A stretch of 64,000 nucleotides of DNA from an uncultured Acidimicrobiales bacterium (GCA_951812975.1 CATOTC010000001.1:900001-964000); one strand, 5' to 3'; positions 28,901-37,509 are shown, counted from the stretch's first letter. Made by a program: numbers and translations. The notes: generated by a model not told the origin, from the sequence alone.

Positions 28901-29156
28901 CTGCCGGCATCGAACGCAGTTCCGCGATCGCTGCACTGACCCGGTTCCCGTCTAGCCACGTCTCGCCATCTGGACCACGGTTGATCTTTTTCAGCGCGGT
29001 ACCAAGCCGCTTCTCAAGTAGCACGTCACGATCCGACGCACGTGCCTCAACTCCGTCAGCCTGCCGTTCGGACCAGTTGAGCGTCTCCCACCCCAACAAA
29101 GCCAGATGCTCCAGCAGCAGTCGCTCGACCTTCTCCCACTCCGGTCCAGAACTCAC
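25950..29156 (-). CDS. hsdR: Type I restriction endonuclease subunit R
   Basis: This 1068-residue protein has an N-terminal nuclease domain (about 100-210) with PDVTLFVNGIPLVVIEAKPP, the D...ExK site of type I R subunits. A superfamily 2 helicase follows: HTQGSGKSLTMVF (Walker A) at about 335-347, VMVDEAHRSHG, GFTGTP, and LLTGFDAP and QAVARVNR in the second RecA domain. A helical C-terminal region probably docks to HsdM. The enzyme translocates DNA and cuts at collision sites. It overlaps hsdS by 4 nt and the metallopeptidase gene by 1 nt. All catalytic motifs are present, so it should be active. Confidence 0.92.
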   Translation of the reverse strand: MSSGPEWEKVERLLLEHLALLGWETLNWSERQADGVEARASDRDVLLEKRLGTALKKINRGPDGETWLDGNRVSAAIAELRSMPAGAKLFEANQQATKLLLGGIAVEGLKAWDGGRDQTINYIEWNDWKANDFLAVSQFAVATPGRAPNIRPDVTLFVNGIPLVVIEAKPPGYDSGITDAIDQLRRYANQRGSEINEGSEQLFWTNQLTVATTGELAEAATFTALPEHYMAWKDPYPATVEEVAASLEEPTDALTQQELLTAGMLAPERLLDIVRHYTLFTDSGSRRTIKIVGRYQQYRGVQRAMQRLLTGETRVTDGHVDRRGGIIWHTQGSGKSLTMVFLIRAMRSHPELRKFKIVLVTDRIDLQKQLRDTAALINESVHVAQSTANVKELLSHPGPGVVMAMIQKYRDEETFEPLNESESILVMVDEAHRSHGSTLHASLMNAVPNAARIGFTGTPIIMGKRKKTLEIFGGYLDQYTLRESEADGSTVPIFYEGRTSDAAVKGKSKMDDLFFGWFSELTDEQRESLQQKYATVDRVLEAPELIEAKAKDILRHYISTVMPDGFKGMVVATSREACVRYQLALVKARDELVSELDQRSDLLDQPAERFDTDGPFMSGAAKKIDLLRNLDFAAVISADHNDPPHYAQWTDKQHQQEHIDRFKLPIGSADEGRAPLGLLIVKSMLLTGFDAPQAQVIYLDRMIQEAELLQAVARVNRTAQKKEAGLVVDYYGVSAQLTQALAAYMSASGEIDPDVDGALRPLTYEIDKLEPQRQRLRQIFVQREVEPTTDSAEDCVLLLGDERLRTEFDVALRAFLNTLNTVLPRPAALPFIGDLRLFGEIQVQTRRRYRDTPDGDFDPRKYQEKIRQLIDEHITVLDLEHKIPPVRINDVAFAEHVNQFDSDRTKASEMEHALRHHIREHIDEDPAYYSKLSQRIDGILERLEDRWDQIALEFEDLISDVNDGPSDEDNTGLDPTTELPFHNQMVEKVATSQPDATEQLITLTSSLVNEIRRIIGVIGFWDNATKQDDLRKAIKRFLDDSGLFEWDSLDELSVELVALAKANQHRLK

Positions 29157-30307
29157 GCCGCCACCGTCCGAATACGCCCGGACAACAGGTCATCGGCGAG
29201 CCCGGCGCGCATCGCCTGAAGTGCTCTGCAATACTCCTTCTCCGCTCGTATCGCACCACGAACGGCCGACGTTGAGGCGACAATCTCCGATTGGACATCA
29301 AGGCTTGGCAGTGCGACCTCAGTGGCAGCAACGATACTGGAATTGATGTTGGCCTGAGTCCCCGTCTGGCCGCTCCGAATGAAGTCCGGCTTATGGTGTT
29401 CAAGAAGCATGACGAGGTATTTTGGGATGACAGAATCATCGTGGGCGATTCGCACGAAACCATCGTGGTAGCAGGCTTCAATACCAACCACGATGGCGAC
29501 TCCAATTGTCGCCGCGATGCTCATAATCACGTCCCCGGGATAAACACGGCGGCTCCGTGCCGCACCGGCTGGCGACAGGTGATCACGAGTCCGAAGGAGC
29601 ACATCATCGGAGGCCGTTACATCCGAAATTCGGATCCAACCGGGTCCATCTGACGAGAACCAGGCAGGGTTGTCGATCGGCCGTGGGCTAGCACCGCGTT
29701 GCACTGAAGCGAACTCCCCAATCCGACAACACCTCCAATGCTCGGCGTGCGCACCTTCGAACTTTCCATCAAGAAGGTCGCGACAAAGCCCATTCTCGAT
29801 GTTCAGTAGTTTTTCGATGACGCGTTCGGTGGCTCGGATGGTCTCGTCGATCGTGTCGAGAATCTCCGCGATCCGCCGCTGCTCCTCCAACGGCGGAATC
29901 CATACCGGAGCTTGGCCAACAGCATCCCATGATGTCCTAGGCATTCGGGTACCAATCGAGTTGCGTTCAGCGTGCCCAAAGACCGTCTCGCTAGCGGAAA
30001 CATGTCCGGCGTACCTTACGTCCACACCCGCTCTGGGCCGCAGCACGAGCAGGTCCGTTGAGCAATAGCCGCGGAAGTCTACCTGTACGGCCTTACGCAG
30101 GTTGGGCCGCAACTTTCCGAACAATATGTCTCCAACATCAAACACCCCATTTGTACTCACTGAAACCGAGGACGATGCGGTGCCCGTCAAGGCTCGACCA
30201 CCAGGCTCAATGTTCTCAAGACCCACGTAAGGATATTCTACCGACTTCCGGCCGTGAGCCTTCGTCGTGACATGATCCACCAAATCACGAAGTCGCCCGC
30301 TATCCAT
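29153..30307 (-). CDS. hsdS: Type I restriction specificity subunit S
   Basis: A 384-residue protein with two target-recognition halves separated by a conserved helical segment. The first half ends in [20 protein letters not shown], the second in [20 protein letters not shown], each the typical start of a spacer helix. The protein sets the bipartite DNA target of the methyltransferase and restriction complex. I chose ATG 30307, which overlaps the hsdM stop by 8 nt, because the [13 protein letters not shown] start fits the family and the longer frame lies inside hsdM. The recognition sequence cannot be derived from the protein alone. Confidence 0.85.
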   Translation of the reverse strand: MDSGRLRDLVDHVTTKAHGRKSVEYPYVGLENIEPGGRALTGTASSSVSVSTNGVFDVGDILFGKLRPNLRKAVQVDFRGYCSTDLLVLRPRAGVDVRYAGHVSASETVFGHAERNSIGTRMPRTSWDAVGQAPVWIPPLEEQRRIAEILDTIDETIRATERVIEKLLNIENGLCRDLLDGKFEGAHAEHWRCCRIGEFASVQRGASPRPIDNPAWFSSDGPGWIRISDVTASDDVLLRTRDHLSPAGAARSRRVYPGDVIMSIAATIGVAIVVGIEACYHDGFVRIAHDDSVIPKYLVMLLEHHKPDFIRSGQTGTQANINSSIVAATEVALPSLDVQSEIVASTSAVRGAIRAEKEYCRALQAMRAGLADDLLSGRIRTVAA

Positions 30308-32684
30308 ATCCCAACTCCTTGAGGTGTTTCTCAAGACGGACGGCGGCAGCATCTCGTTGCGCCACTAGATCTTGCAGGGCGGTGCCGTACTTTCTGACAA
30401 GGCCGTCGTACCAGTCGAGCGTGCGGCGTTCGATGTCGGTGAAGTGCGCTGCCACCAGCGTCTCGATTCGTTTGTGGAGCACGTCGATGACCTCATCTGG
30501 AGCATCGGCCGCCGACATGACTTCGAGGCTCTGGTGGGCGGCCTCGAGGAGTGACGTGTCGATGGTCTTGAGCGATTTCTTGACCCTGGTGCGCTCCGAC
30601 TTCATCCACTTGATACCGGTTGTCGTGGGAGTGTCGTTGTCGGGCTGGTCCTCGTCGTCGGTAGATTCAGCAGCCTTGATCTCGGCATCCAGGCTGGCGA
30701 GCGCGGCTGAAAGCTCCGCGCGCTCGGCCAGTTGTGGCCCGGCTAGGAGCTTGATGGCGATCTGATCCGCCAGATCGGGAGCGTTCTTGTCGTCTTGGGC
30801 GGCTTCGGCGGTCGTGAGCCAGGCCTCGATTACTGCCTTGTAGCCTCGGCTGACCGCAGTCTGGAGTTCGTGGACGCTGTCCTCCCACCATGTGGCGGCA
30901 ATGCCCGCTGCGTCGAAGCGGTCCATACCATCAGCAGCCATAATGGCGGAGAAGTCCTCAACAAGCTGTCGGCGCAACCCGGCGAGGCTGGCCAGGTCGG
31001 GCAGGTCGCGCAGTGTCGGTTCAACAGTCTCAACCCACCACTGGGGCCACGGACTATCGACTGCCCGATAGGTCACGGCGTTGCCGATGGCGTCGTGTGC
31101 GGCCTCTCGCCCGTTCGGAGACGCGATGTTGTGACACCAGTCGGCGTAGTCGTCGTCGTTGTCGTAGAACAAGACGCTTAAGGCATGCAGTCCGGCCCGC
31201 TCCAACAGTTCCGCGGCGGCGTCGATCTCAGCCATGGGCACGCCGCCGTGGAGGTGAGCTCGAACGTCGTGGGGTTCGGGTGGTGGGGAGTTGTCGGCGT
31301 AGCGGCGAATGTTGCAGTTGAAGTCATTCTCGGCCAACTCTTCGATAGCGACGGTCGTAGCGAACCCGTCCACGTCGGCGAAAGCTCGGTAGGTCGCTGT
31401 GATCTTCTCTTCGTCCCGGGGGCGCAGGTGGTTCTGGGCACGGCCCTCGCCGTAGTCGCGATCGGCATTGATGAACAGCACCTTGCCCTGCCGCTCGGGC
31501 GGTTTCGAACCCTTGGCCCGCAGGATCAGGATCGCAGCGGGGATACCGGTTCCATAGAACAGGTTCGGTCCGAGGCCGATGACCGTGTCGAGCAGGTCGT
31601 CTTCGATGATCTTCTGACGGATGAATCCCTCGGCACCACCTCGGAACAGCACACCGTGAGGCATGACCGTTGCCACAATCCCGTCGGGTTTGAGCACGGC
31701 CAGCATGTGCTGGAGGAACATAAGGTCGGCCTTCTTGCCACTCTCAGGGGTATAGCCGTAGCGGAACCGCTCGGTGTGGGCGAGTGAGTCCTCGTCGTAG
31801 TTCTGGCTGAACGGAGGGTTGGTGATGACCCGGTCGAAGCGCTTCAGCTCACCGCCGCTGGTGTGCTCGGGTTTGGTGAGCGTGTCGTTGTTGCGGAGGT
31901 CGGCGTCTCGGATGCCGTGCAGCAGCATGTTCATCTTCGAGATCGACCAGGTGGTTCCGTTGTTCTCCTGACCGGCGAGCACGAGATTGTCTGGATTGCC
32001 GCCGTTGTCGACCACGTGGTTGCGGGCGTATATCAACATCCCGCCCGAGCCTGAACACGGATCGTAAATCGCCATGCCTTCCTGCGGGTCGACGAGGCGC
32101 ACCATCAACTGCACGACGGGGCGAGGTGTGTAGAACTCTCCACCCTTCTTTCCCGCGGAATCAGCAAAGTCACGGATCAGGTACTCGTATGCGGCTCCAA
32201 GCAGGTCGGGGAACTCAAAATCCTCGTTGCGAAGCCGGTACTTCGAGAAGTGATCGATGAGATCACGCCACTTCTTGTCCGAGACCGCCGTATTCCCGAC
32301 CCGTCGGCTGAAGTCGATGTGCTGCAGCACGCCCTCAAGCGACTCCGGATTGCTCTGCTCGAGAGCCCCCAGAGCCTTGTTCAGTCCATGGCCCACCTGA
32401 TAATGCAGTTCGTCGAGCAGATGCGACCAGCGAGCCTGTGGTGGCACAAAGAAAACGTTATAGAAATCGGCGTCATCGGCCCGTTTCTCGGCTTCGTCCT
32501 GCGAGCGACCGTTCGCAAGCTGCTCCTTGATCACCCGCTCACGTTCCTCGTCGAACACATCGCTCGCCCGTTTCAGGAACAGAGCACCGAAGATGTACTC
32601 CTTGAACTCCGACGCGTCCATCTTTCCGCGCAGGATGTCTGCTGCCTTGAAGAGATGCCTTTCCAGTTGGGGAAGTGTGAGCAC
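30300..32684 (-). CDS. hsdM: Type I restriction DNA methyltransferase subunit M
   Basis: From GTG 32684 the product has 794 residues. It starts [20 protein letters not shown], the usual family N-terminus, and has an HsdM_N helical domain, SAM motif [15 protein letters not shown], target motif [12 protein letters not shown] (N6-adenine class), and a long C-terminal helical part (last 300 residues) seen in the larger HsdM group. ATGs at 32729/32732 or 32816 would also open this frame, but 32816 lies inside the divergent ArdA-like gene. The protein methylates and, with HsdS and HsdR, restricts DNA. The first gene of the operon hsdM-hsdS-hsdR-peptidase. Confidence 0.88.
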   Translation of the reverse strand: MLTLPQLERHLFKAADILRGKMDASEFKEYIFGALFLKRASDVFDEERERVIKEQLANGRSQDEAEKRADDADFYNVFFVPPQARWSHLLDELHYQVGHGLNKALGALEQSNPESLEGVLQHIDFSRRVGNTAVSDKKWRDLIDHFSKYRLRNEDFEFPDLLGAAYEYLIRDFADSAGKKGGEFYTPRPVVQLMVRLVDPQEGMAIYDPCSGSGGMLIYARNHVVDNGGNPDNLVLAGQENNGTTWSISKMNMLLHGIRDADLRNNDTLTKPEHTSGGELKRFDRVITNPPFSQNYDEDSLAHTERFRYGYTPESGKKADLMFLQHMLAVLKPDGIVATVMPHGVLFRGGAEGFIRQKIIEDDLLDTVIGLGPNLFYGTGIPAAILILRAKGSKPPERQGKVLFINADRDYGEGRAQNHLRPRDEEKITATYRAFADVDGFATTVAIEELAENDFNCNIRRYADNSPPPEPHDVRAHLHGGVPMAEIDAAAELLERAGLHALSVLFYDNDDDYADWCHNIASPNGREAAHDAIGNAVTYRAVDSPWPQWWVETVEPTLRDLPDLASLAGLRRQLVEDFSAIMAADGMDRFDAAGIAATWWEDSVHELQTAVSRGYKAVIEAWLTTAEAAQDDKNAPDLADQIAIKLLAGPQLAERAELSAALASLDAEIKAAESTDDEDQPDNDTPTTTGIKWMKSERTRVKKSLKTIDTSLLEAAHQSLEVMSAADAPDEVIDVLHKRIETLVAAHFTDIERRTLDWYDGLVRKYGTALQDLVAQRDAAAVRLEKHLKELGYG

Positions 32685-32810
32685 CCGACGAGAGTAACCG
32701 GCGCGGTCGCTGTCATACCCACCCAGCATCATCGAGCCCAGGTCTCTCGCCGCCCGAGCCACCCGAAGAAGGAGGGCAGCCACCACAAACCACATAGAAA
32801 GCCCCCTCCC

Positions 32811-33305
32811 ATGCAAGGACAGTCAGGGCGACAAGGGCCTCCGGACTCCACAGAGCCCCGCATCTACGCCGCTTGCCTCAGCGCCTACAACAACGGCCAC
32901 CTCCACGGCTGCTGGATCAGAGCAGCGCAAGACCCCGATCTGATCTACGACGAGATCCACCAGATGCTCGCCACTTCACCATCCCCCCAGGCCGAAGAGT
33001 GGGCCATCCACGACTACGAGGGCTTCGCTCCCCACAAAATCGATGAAACCGAAGCCATCACCACCCTCGCCCGATTAGCCATGAAGATCATCCAGCCCCA
33101 CCTGGCCCGAGACGCCCATCTCGGGAGTGAGCGCGAATCATGCTCCCCGACAACACCTGTCGAGAATCCTCGCAGTCACGCCGATCCACCGGTCCGAGCA
33201 TCCCAGCGACCTACGCTGGAGTATGCACGATTGGTTCCAAACCGGAAATCAATGGCATTCTTGACCTCGGACAGCCGTGACAGGGGGACAAGTGCTGGCA
33301 GCTGA
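32811..33305 (+). CDS. ArdA-like antirestriction protein, C-terminal half not recognisable
   Basis: A 164-residue product whose residues 15-95 match actinobacterial Ard[41 protein letters not shown] and IHDYEGFAP. ArdA mimics bent B-DNA and blocks type I restriction complexes. Here only the first domain is clear. After about residue 96 the acidic repeat of the family is lost, and the tail is Arg/Ser/Pro-rich and basic, which does not suit a DNA mimic. No ribosome site is evident. The gene is head to head with hsdM, as if it were meant to control or accompany it. It is likely a decayed or rearranged copy; a functional short form is possible. Confidence 0.6.
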   Translation: MQGQSGRQGPPDSTEPRIYAACLSAYNNGHLHGCWIRAAQDPDLIYDEIHQMLATSPSPQAEEWAIHDYEGFAPHKIDETEAITTLARLAMKIIQPHLARDAHLGSERESCSPTTPVENPRSHADPPVRASQRPTLEYARLVPNRKSMAFLTSDSRDRGTSAGS

Positions 33306-33915
33306 TGTGGGGTTCGCGCTAGACGCTCTCGGGAAGATCATCGACGAACACGTGGTTCGCCTCACAATCAACGGATCCAAATTGCACGCCACATTCGAAC
33401 TCTGTCCCTCCGAGCACGAGCGCAGGTCACAGCAAGGCGTTGGAGCCATCACCTCCAGAGCTCTCCTGTGCGGTCTCTGGCTACTGCCTTCGGGCGCTCC
33501 GATCGCCGCCGAGGCGCTACCTGACGCGAAAGTAGACCGGCTGCGCGCAGCCCCTTACGCCGTCATCGCGACGGCTGCCGGACTCGAACGAACCTATTCC
33601 CCTCCTGGAGTGCTGAGATCAGTGATGTTCAGTGGCAAGAAAGTAGAACGATCCGTTGGTCGGGCACTTCGATTCACGCCGATTGTTCAAAGATCCGTCT
33701 TGATCGATGAAGGTCACAGACCGATACCTTCACCGGTGGAATACTTGGCGCGTGAATGGGGCGTGGGGATCATCGCTCTCAATGAACAGACTCCCTCCGA
33801 AGTGCTAGTCCCCGCGATGCCCGCAGAGATGGGCGTCCCAAGCGTCTACAGATGGTGGCTCGCTGAACTCGCCTATGAACGCTATCTCTACGAGAACACC
33901 CATTCGGTCAGCTGA
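33277..33915 (+). CDS. Hypothetical protein in defence island
   Basis: I do not recognise this 212-residue protein. It starts with GTG at 33277, inside the last 29 nt of the ArdA-like frame, and its stop overlaps by 28 nt the end of the convergent gene 33888-34913. No signal peptide or membrane segment is visible. Features are a mixed alpha/beta pattern, EHVVRLTINGSKLHATFELC near the start, an RSQQGVGAIT stretch, and a late VPAMPAEMGVPSVYRWWLAELAYERYLYEN segment. The length and codon use look real. Its place between an antirestriction-like gene and a toxin-antitoxin module suggests an accessory or mobile origin. Confidence 0.55.
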   Translation: MTGGQVLAADVGFALDALGKIIDEHVVRLTINGSKLHATFELCPSEHERRSQQGVGAITSRALLCGLWLLPSGAPIAAEALPDAKVDRLRAAPYAVIATAAGLERTYSPPGVLRSVMFSGKKVERSVGRALRFTPIVQRSVLIDEGHRPIPSPVEYLAREWGVGIIALNEQTPSEVLVPAMPAEMGVPSVYRWWLAELAYERYLYENTHSVS

Positions 33916-34913
33916 GGCTTCGGATTCTCCGGGCCCTTGAATCCCGCAAGCCCGTAGCGCAAGGTGGCGTTTTGGCACTCCTCAATGAACAGCGACCTCC
34001 GATCGATAACCTCAGCGTTGAGGACGTAATCGGCGACATCAGCCAGTGCATTCATGTTGTGCCAGTTCGCATCCAGATCAGGGTCGATGAAACGACCAAG
34101 CGAACGGCCATCGCAGCACTGGAGATCACAGACCACATCGCTGCCCGCCGCGGTCCAGCCTGCTATGTCACTAACAAGGAACCAATCGAACAGCGTGCTC
34201 ACAAAGATTCTTGAATCTGTTCCTGGGCGACGGCTCGGTCTCATTTGAGCGGTTGCGAAGTGGCGTGTTGTGGTCGTGAGCCCGATCGACGCATGATCCG
34301 CTCCGTACGCAAGAGCACCTATCGCTCCATGGTCGCTCCGAAACACGGAAAGTTGCTCGACCTGCGATGCAATCCTTCGCAAACCACTGACCGCTCCACC
34401 AACGGAAAGAGGATCTGCACGATGTGCAAGCACAAGTGCTACAGCTTGGTCTGCCGAGCGCAGAGTATCCACAACCACGTCAGTCCGCTTCCCGATCCAC
34501 CTCGCGTCAATCGCCAACAGCATCGTTGCGCCCAAGTCCCCTGCAATGCGGCCCTGTTCCTGGACCACACCCACGAACGCTTCACTACAGTCCTTATCCC
34601 ACGGCAAGAAGATGCCCGGAAGATGATGGCATGCTGCTTCGGCGCGACGCTGTCGGTCTACCCAAACATCCGGTCGGGGCAAGTCCTGACGCGAATCGTA
34701 ACCGGTACCGTCGAACAGAATCGGAGAGTCGAAACCAGAGGCCCGCAACCGATCGGCGGCAGCGGGGCCCTTGGGACCGGCAATCGTTAACTTGTCGGCC
34801 AGGTTCACTGCACTCCAAGCTAAGTCGGGCCGACTCTTGCAGCGGTGGGCTGTCATATAGAACGAGAAAGTGGCTGGCCGGTCATGACGGCCCCACTCGG
34901 TGAATGCATTCAT
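33888..34913 (-). CDS. Unknown protein coupled to HigA-ImmA gene (candidate third module component)
   Basis: A 341-residue soluble protein I cannot assign. It has a repeated beta-alpha rhythm that would fit a TIM-barrel (TMLLAIDARWIG, DQAVALVLAHRAD, GAIGALAYGADHASIGLTTT) and Cys-rich patches near the C-terminus (VVCDLQCCDGRS). Its ATG at 34913 overlaps the HigA-ImmA stop by 4 nt (stop at 34910), so it is made from the same transcript as the toxin-antitoxin genes. A decayed piece of this gene lies next to decayed HigA and HigB pieces at 38118-38640, in the same order. This argues that X is part of the unit. The barrel guess comes from pattern only. Confidence 0.6.
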   Translation of the reverse strand: MNAFTEWGRHDRPATFSFYMTAHRCKSRPDLAWSAVNLADKLTIAGPKGPAAADRLRASGFDSPILFDGTGYDSRQDLPRPDVWVDRQRRAEAACHHLPGIFLPWDKDCSEAFVGVVQEQGRIAGDLGATMLLAIDARWIGKRTDVVVDTLRSADQAVALVLAHRADPLSVGGAVSGLRRIASQVEQLSVFRSDHGAIGALAYGADHASIGLTTTTRHFATAQMRPSRRPGTDSRIFVSTLFDWFLVSDIAGWTAAGSDVVCDLQCCDGRSLGRFIDPDLDANWHNMNALADVADYVLNAEVIDRRSLFIEECQNATLRYGLAGFKGPENPKPQLTEWVFS

Positions 34914-36001
34914 GAGAGCAGTCCTGCGTCTTGAAGTTCGGAACGGACCTTTGGAATACGGTTGCGGTAGCGACTCCAGTTCTGGGTCTCGTACTGAACG
35001 CGACCAACGACCACACTTGGGTGCACCTCGTATTCCAACGAAGCTTCAAGAATCGCTGGTACCGATGCCGATTTGACCCGGAAACCGCTCGGGAAGAGCC
35101 ACGCTGAAGCTTGCTCGTCGGCTGCTACCTCGTCCGGATCGTCCCGAGGCTCTCTCAGATCGTCGTCAAGAATTGTGGGAGTGTGTGAATCAATATGACC
35201 AAGTGTCAAATGGGCACACTCATGGAGCAGAGTGAATAGGAGACTGTCGAAACGGTCTCCCCGCGTGGTCAGCCCAATGACCGGACGGCCGTCGGGAAGA
35301 AGAGTCACAGCGCCATCCAGCTTGCCTCCTCGAAGACCTTGGGCGAACACTAGACAGACACCGCAATCACTGAAACGAGCCGGCAGTCCCGGGAGTTCTC
35401 CCGGGCCCTCGACGAGCAACCTAGGAAGGCGCTCCGCGAGTGCCTTCAGCGCCTTCACGTCATAGTCGGCGACTGTCTGATTCTCAGCAACTCGCCGAAC
35501 ATGGCCGAGCCACGCTGACTGCTCAATGCTGATCGGGTCGGCGGAATTCGAACGCCTCGCCGCTAGTGCAAACTCTGGATCACTGTCGAGAGTCTCGATC
35601 TCAAGCAGATCGCGAACCGCTGCTTCGGTGACATCGAGATCGTCGGTTTGCGGTATCCAGCCGCGACGCCTCACCTCCGCCAGCGGAATTACCTCGCGGA
35701 GTCGCGCTCGCCGAGCCGTCGGGCTCGGATGATCCCGAGTGGCCGTTTCGCGCAATCGGTGAAGACGATAGGCACTCTGGAGGTTCAGCCACAGCTCCGG
35801 AGTGGTGCCGAGAGCTTCAGAAAAAGAGCAGGCAGTCTCCGCAGTGATCGCCTTCTTTCCATTCAGAATCTCCGACACTGCCTGAAGCGGGCGGTCGATA
35901 ATTCCCGCGAACTCTGTGACAGTCCATCCGCGCTCGTCGAGTTCATCGCGGAGGTACTCGCCCGGCGGGAACACCTCAGCTGGAGTGTAGGTCGTGGTCA
36001 T
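34910..36001 (-). CDS. HigA-type HTH antitoxin fused to ImmA/IrrE-like metallopeptidase
   Basis: The 363-residue product has a HigA/XRE domain at 1-80 (PAEVFPPGEYLRDELDERGW, then SEILNGKKAITAETA) and a ImmA/IrrE-type (M78) domain in the second half with HECAH at 260-264 (LFTLLHECAHLTLGHID). Fused forms of this kind can bind DNA and be cleaved or cleave on stress. The toxin gene HigB lies 17 nt upstream on the same strand, and a third gene overlaps downstream. A palindrome upstream of higB (36336-36355) is a candidate operator. Autoregulation is probable from family knowledge; which partner is cut is not known. Confidence 0.8.
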   Translation of the reverse strand: MTTTYTPAEVFPPGEYLRDELDERGWTVTEFAGIIDRPLQAVSEILNGKKAITAETACSFSEALGTTPELWLNLQSAYRLHRLRETATRDHPSPTARRARLREVIPLAEVRRRGWIPQTDDLDVTEAAVRDLLEIETLDSDPEFALAARRSNSADPISIEQSAWLGHVRRVAENQTVADYDVKALKALAERLPRLLVEGPGELPGLPARFSDCGVCLVFAQGLRGGKLDGAVTLLPDGRPVIGLTTRGDRFDSLLFTLLHECAHLTLGHIDSHTPTILDDDLREPRDDPDEVAADEQASAWLFPSGFRVKSASVPAILEASLEYEVHPSVVVGRVQYETQNWSRYRNRIPKVRSELQDAGLLS

Positions 36002-36018
36002 GGCGCTGATTCTCCTTC

Positions 36019-36318
36019 CTAGTGGTAATCGACTATCTCGACAATGATGAGCAAACGACCTTCAGCATCGGTCTCGATCCGAAAGATGAGCCTCCACTGA
36101 TCGTTGAGTCTGATCGAGTGCTGACCGGTGCGGCCCGCTTTGAGTTTCTCAAGACGTAAAGCCCTGTAACTCCGAAGGTCGGACTCAGAGCCAGCATTGG
36201 CGATCAACCCCATCTTCTTACGAAAGGCCTTGGTAACATCCGGCCCGATTCGGGGAAGCACAAACTCTCTGTCTTCGTACAGTCGTCGTAAGTCGTCATC
36301 CTCAAACTCGAATCTCAT
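36019..36318 (-). CDS. HigB/RelE-family toxin (type II killer protein)
   Basis: A 99-residue protein of the HigB (plasmid-maintenance killer) family: LRRLYEDREFVLPRIGPDVT near the start, RSYRALRLEKLKAGRTGQHS in the middle, then SIRLNDQWRLIFRIE and VEIVDYH at the end, which are the usual HigB positions. These toxins are mRNA interferases that cut messages on the ribosome. It is the first gene of the module, followed by the antitoxin, the HigBA order. The stop at 36019 lies 17 nt before the antitoxin start. A C-terminal remnant of a second copy sits at 38584-38640. Confidence 0.85.
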   Translation of the reverse strand: MRFEFEDDDLRRLYEDREFVLPRIGPDVTKAFRKKMGLIANAGSESDLRSYRALRLEKLKAGRTGQHSIRLNDQWRLIFRIETDAEGRLLIIVEIVDYH

Positions 36319-36335
36319 ACTTCAGTCCTTCACCC

Positions 36336-36355
36336 TACAGGTGAAACCTCCTGTA
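36336..36355. promoter_or_regulatory. Candidate HigA operator palindrome upstream of HigB
   Basis: TACAGG (36336-36341) and CCTGTA (36350-36355) form a perfect inverted repeat with an 8-nt centre, ending 17 nt upstream of the HigB start at 36318. This is where an HTH antitoxin would bind to repress its own operon. A TTGACA-like box on the minus strand lies at 36386-36391, but no well-spaced -10 element was found. Confidence 0.4.
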
Positions 36356-36430
36356 CCAAACGATACGCACGAAAAACTTGGCGACTGTCAAACGAGGCGA
36401 AGGTGCGGGAGGGTTTGTCGGCCACCGACA

Positions 36431-36444
36431 CACCGAAATCGGTG
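36431..36444. promoter_or_regulatory. Palindrome in phd promoter region
   Basis: CACCGAAATCGGTG is a perfect palindrome with an AA centre, at 36431-36444. It sits just upstream of the candidate -35 of the Phd/RelE operon and between that operon and the divergent HigBA module. It is a likely operator for one of the two antitoxins. Confidence 0.4.
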
Positions 36445-36453
36445 GTGAGGGTG

Positions 36454-36481
36454 TTGACTTGGCGCGCAGGTGTGGCACAAT
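36454..36481 (+). promoter_or_regulatory. Candidate leaderless promoter of phd/relE operon
   Basis: TTGACT (36454-36459) and CACAAT (36476-36481) are spaced 16 bp apart. The ATG of the antitoxin is at 36489, only 7 bp after the -10 box, and no ribosome site precedes it, so the message is probably leaderless. The palindrome CACAATTGTG (36476-36485) covers the -10 box and could be a second operator half. Confidence 0.45.
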
Positions 36482-36488
36482 TGTGGCC

Positions 36489-36758
36489 ATGTCGAGCGAA
36501 TCACTCCGTACGGTGCGGGACCGTTTCTCAGAGTTCATTGAACGGGTCAGCGCCCACCACGAACGGGTCGTCATAACGCGAAACGGCTCACCTGCAGCAG
36601 TACTCATGAGCCCCGAAGATCTTGAGTCGCTTGAGGAGACCCTGGCCGTGCTCGAAGACACCTCAGCCGTCGAGGAGCTAGCCGAGGCACACCGCTCTTA
36701 CCTTGAAGGCGACGTGGTTCGCGGAGTCGACGCTGTTCGGGCGCTGCTGCGTTCATGA
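36489..36758 (+). CDS. Phd/YefM-family antitoxin
   Basis: An 89-residue protein with the classical Phd/YefM N-terminus (ESLRTVRDRFSEFIERVSAH, ERVVITRNGSPAAVLMSPED) that forms the DNA-binding dimer, and an acidic C-terminal helix (VEELAEAHRSYLEGD) that would neutralise the toxin. I chose ATG 36489 because longer frames would pass through the promoter region. The toxin gene overlaps by 4 nt (ATGA). The pair lies back to back with the HigBA module, and about 170 bp hold both promoters. Confidence 0.88.
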   Translation: MSSESLRTVRDRFSEFIERVSAHHERVVITRNGSPAAVLMSPEDLESLEETLAVLEDTSAVEELAEAHRSYLEGDVVRGVDAVRALLRS

Positions 36759-37033
36759 CCGACGAGCCGTACGAGATCGTCGTCACCCGCCCAGCAGCCA
36801 ACACAATCTCAGAAGAACTCCCAGAAGCAGTCGCCGCCGCGGTGATTGAGTTGATCACCGGGGCGCTGCTCAAGAATCCCCAACGGGTGGGCGTCCCGTT
36901 GCGAAACGAGTTGGAGGGACTGTGGAGCGCCCGAAGAGGCACCTACCGCATTCTCTACCGGATCAACGACGCCCAACGAGAAGTGGTAGTCCTTCGCGTC
37001 GCGCACCGCAGAGACGCATACCGGTCAAGTTGA
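36755..37033 (+). CDS. RelE/ParE-family toxin
   Basis: A 92-residue RelE-type toxin: YEIVVTRPAANTISEELPEA, VGVPLRNELEGLWSARRGTY, RILYRINDAQREVVVLRVAHR and a basic end DAYRSS. The Arg/Tyr-rich C-terminal half is the usual active surface of RelE mRNA interferases. It overlaps its antitoxin gene by 4 nt, so translation is coupled. Family is clear. Whether it cuts mRNA or binds gyrase (ParE) is not decided; the pattern favours RelE. Confidence 0.88.
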   Translation: MTDEPYEIVVTRPAANTISEELPEAVAAAVIELITGALLKNPQRVGVPLRNELEGLWSARRGTYRILYRINDAQREVVVLRVAHRRDAYRSS

Positions 37034-37101
37034 GCGACAGCGCCCCGTCAGTTGCTCCCCACCCGACAGCGCCCTCATCTCGTCCCCAGGCCCGGTGTTC
37101 G

Positions 37102-37443
37102 TCAGCCGTGGCTACGCGCGGGGCGATGTCTAACCGCGGAAGTCACGGTGACGGTTATCGGTGTGCCGGGGCCGGGTTCGCCGTCAACGATTGCGGTGCC
37201 GTCGGCTATCAGGCTGAACCCGTCGGGGGCTGTCGGCCACAACACGCAGACGTTGGGACGGTCGATCGCATTGGCGGCAGCGCTGCGACCCACAACGGCG
37301 GAGATGGTGCCGTCATTGGCGACATCGACCGCTACATGAATAACCCGGGGCCGGCCGTCCGCACCCGTGGTCAGCACATAGGCAGCCGGTCCATGCTGTT
37401 GCGCAACACCGGCCAGGTCTGTTGGTTCAACGGCAAGACTCAT
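37102..37443 (-). CDS. PPOX-class (pyridoxamine 5'-phosphate oxidase-like) FMN/F420-binding protein
   Basis: A 113-residue protein with a split-barrel PPOX pattern: AAYVLTTGADGRPRVIHVAV, then RSAAANAIDRPNVCVLWPTA and GFSLIADGTAIVDG. This class binds FMN or F420 and catalyses redox of small molecules; actinobacteria have many. Substrate is unknown. The last third is short. It starts at ATG 37443 on the minus strand and stands alone in the accessory region, followed by the DUF4262 gene on the same strand upstream. Confidence 0.7.
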   Translation of the reverse strand: MSLAVEPTDLAGVAQQHGPAAYVLTTGADGRPRVIHVAVDVANDGTISAVVGRSAAANAIDRPNVCVLWPTAPDGFSLIADGTAIVDGEPGPGTPITVTVTSAVRHRPARSHG

Positions 37444-37509
37444 ATCCCAACCGTAACGGCTCGACGTTCAAGCTCGCCGCTGCGCCCGAGTTCTGCCGGG
37501 TGTGGCCAT

